A stretch of DNA of 41,669 bases from JAZSMJ01 sp045535815. Lineage in GTDB: Bacteria; Bacillota; Clostridia; Oscillospirales; CAG-272. Shown here in pieces: positions 41,484 through 41,669 of this stretch. The translations under genes were made by a program, and so were the position numbers. The stretch spans positions 1-41,669 of the forward strand of contig JAZSMJ010000046.1 in assembly GCA_045535815.1 (NCBI GenBank), written 5' to 3'. Each line of letters opens with the position of its first letter. The first letter of the stretch is position 1. The notes under the pieces were generated by a model that was given only the letters and a program-made list of their open reading frames with translations, was not told where the DNA came from and searched no databases.

Positions 41484-41669
41484 ATGCAAGGAACGCCGTT
41501 TCTGGTTTTGGATACGGGGAATGACTCGAAGAAACTGAAAATCGAATACCTTGCTGATGATTTCGACGAGAGAGAACTTAACGGTGAGAGCATATATCAT
41601 ATCTATCATGTAAGAATGCTCACGGAATTCCTCCTCCGCGAGTTATGTACATGTAAGCCGGAGCTTTCC
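41484..41669 (+). CDS. 5' part of an unknown gene, cut by the window edge
   Basis: 62 open codons from ATG 41484 to the end of the window, preceded by a near-perfect AAGGAGGTG ribosome site (41469-41477). The start reads MQGTPFLVLDTGNDSKKLKI and is acidic overall. I do not recognise it. Codon choice (CTG, GGG, CTC, TCG) differs from the ATA/CTT/GGA-rich genes nearby, which may mean horizontal origin, though 62 codons are few. The rest lies outside the window. Confidence 0.6.
   Translation, partial: MQGTPFLVLDTGNDSKKLKIEYLADDFDERELNGESIYHIYHVRMLTEFLLRELCTCKPELS

Noticed and set aside
41355..41609. 84-codon minus-strand open frame near the right edge
   Set aside because: It is antisense to a plus-strand frame with a near-perfect SD; its translation looks like translated AT-rich intergenic DNA.

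Overview
The window looks like chromosome of an anaerobic, moderate-to-low-GC Clostridia bacterium (Firmicutes), perhaps an Oscillospirales/Christensenellales-like gut lineage; the genus cannot be fixed from sequence alone. The evidence is Firmicutes-type gene order (darA-holB-ricT, pth-mfd), RicT and a YpeB-like protein (sporulation relatives), S-layer-homology (SLH) domains, strong AGGAGG ribosome sites, and many -10 boxes of the extended TGnTATAAT type. An oxygen-defence superoxide reductase, a BCP peroxiredoxin and a 2x[4Fe-4S] ferredoxin fit an anaerobe.

Layout. 1-42: 3' end of a tRNA-Trp gene. 102-8313 (minus): pth-mfd-prsA-like, a ferredoxin with its own promoter, and a darA-holB-ricT operon driven by a perfect consensus promoter. 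8353-11458: a YpeB-like membrane protein (plus), then on minus a HAD phosphatase followed by an SLH-TraB/GumN protein. 11504-19702 (plus): mtaB, a 1239-aa PurL homologue, murD, a small membrane protein and a PLP-dependent methionine-gamma-lyase-family enzyme. 19697-24312: an amidase (minus), a TtcA-family protein, a Cys-rich 60-aa protein and a secreted phosphodiester glycosidase with SLH repeats. 24311-26630 (minus): two tandem cytosolic sialidase-like beta-propellers. 26679-31170 (minus): BCP peroxiredoxin and a complete potABCD polyamine importer. 31205-31648 (minus): no protein gene, but a large structured RNA with promoter, closing helix, probable pseudoknot and terminator directly upstream of potA. 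31839-36227: superoxide reductase-BFD fusion, NSS transporter, divergent URO-D-family protein and a radical SAM enzyme. 36280-40939 (minus): beta-helix lipoprotein, L-cysteine desulfidase-family protein and a PlsC-like acyltransferase. From 41484 a new plus-strand gene with different codon use runs off the end.

Most notable: (1) the 1239-aa PurL homologue is intact, but almost every catalytic motif I can align is substituted, including the glutaminase cysteine (Gly1079), the ETHNHP ATP motif and the GGKDSM motif. It looks like a full-length pseudoenzyme kept in an operon with a tRNA-modification and a cell-wall gene. (2) The approximately 400-nt structured RNA upstream of potA is either an independent ncRNA or an unusually large attenuator leader. 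(3) The SLH-TraB/GumN protein has lost both GxxH motifs, making it a second apparent pseudoenzyme. Smaller points are two direct-repeat operator candidates at helical spacing and the superoxide reductase-BFD fusion.
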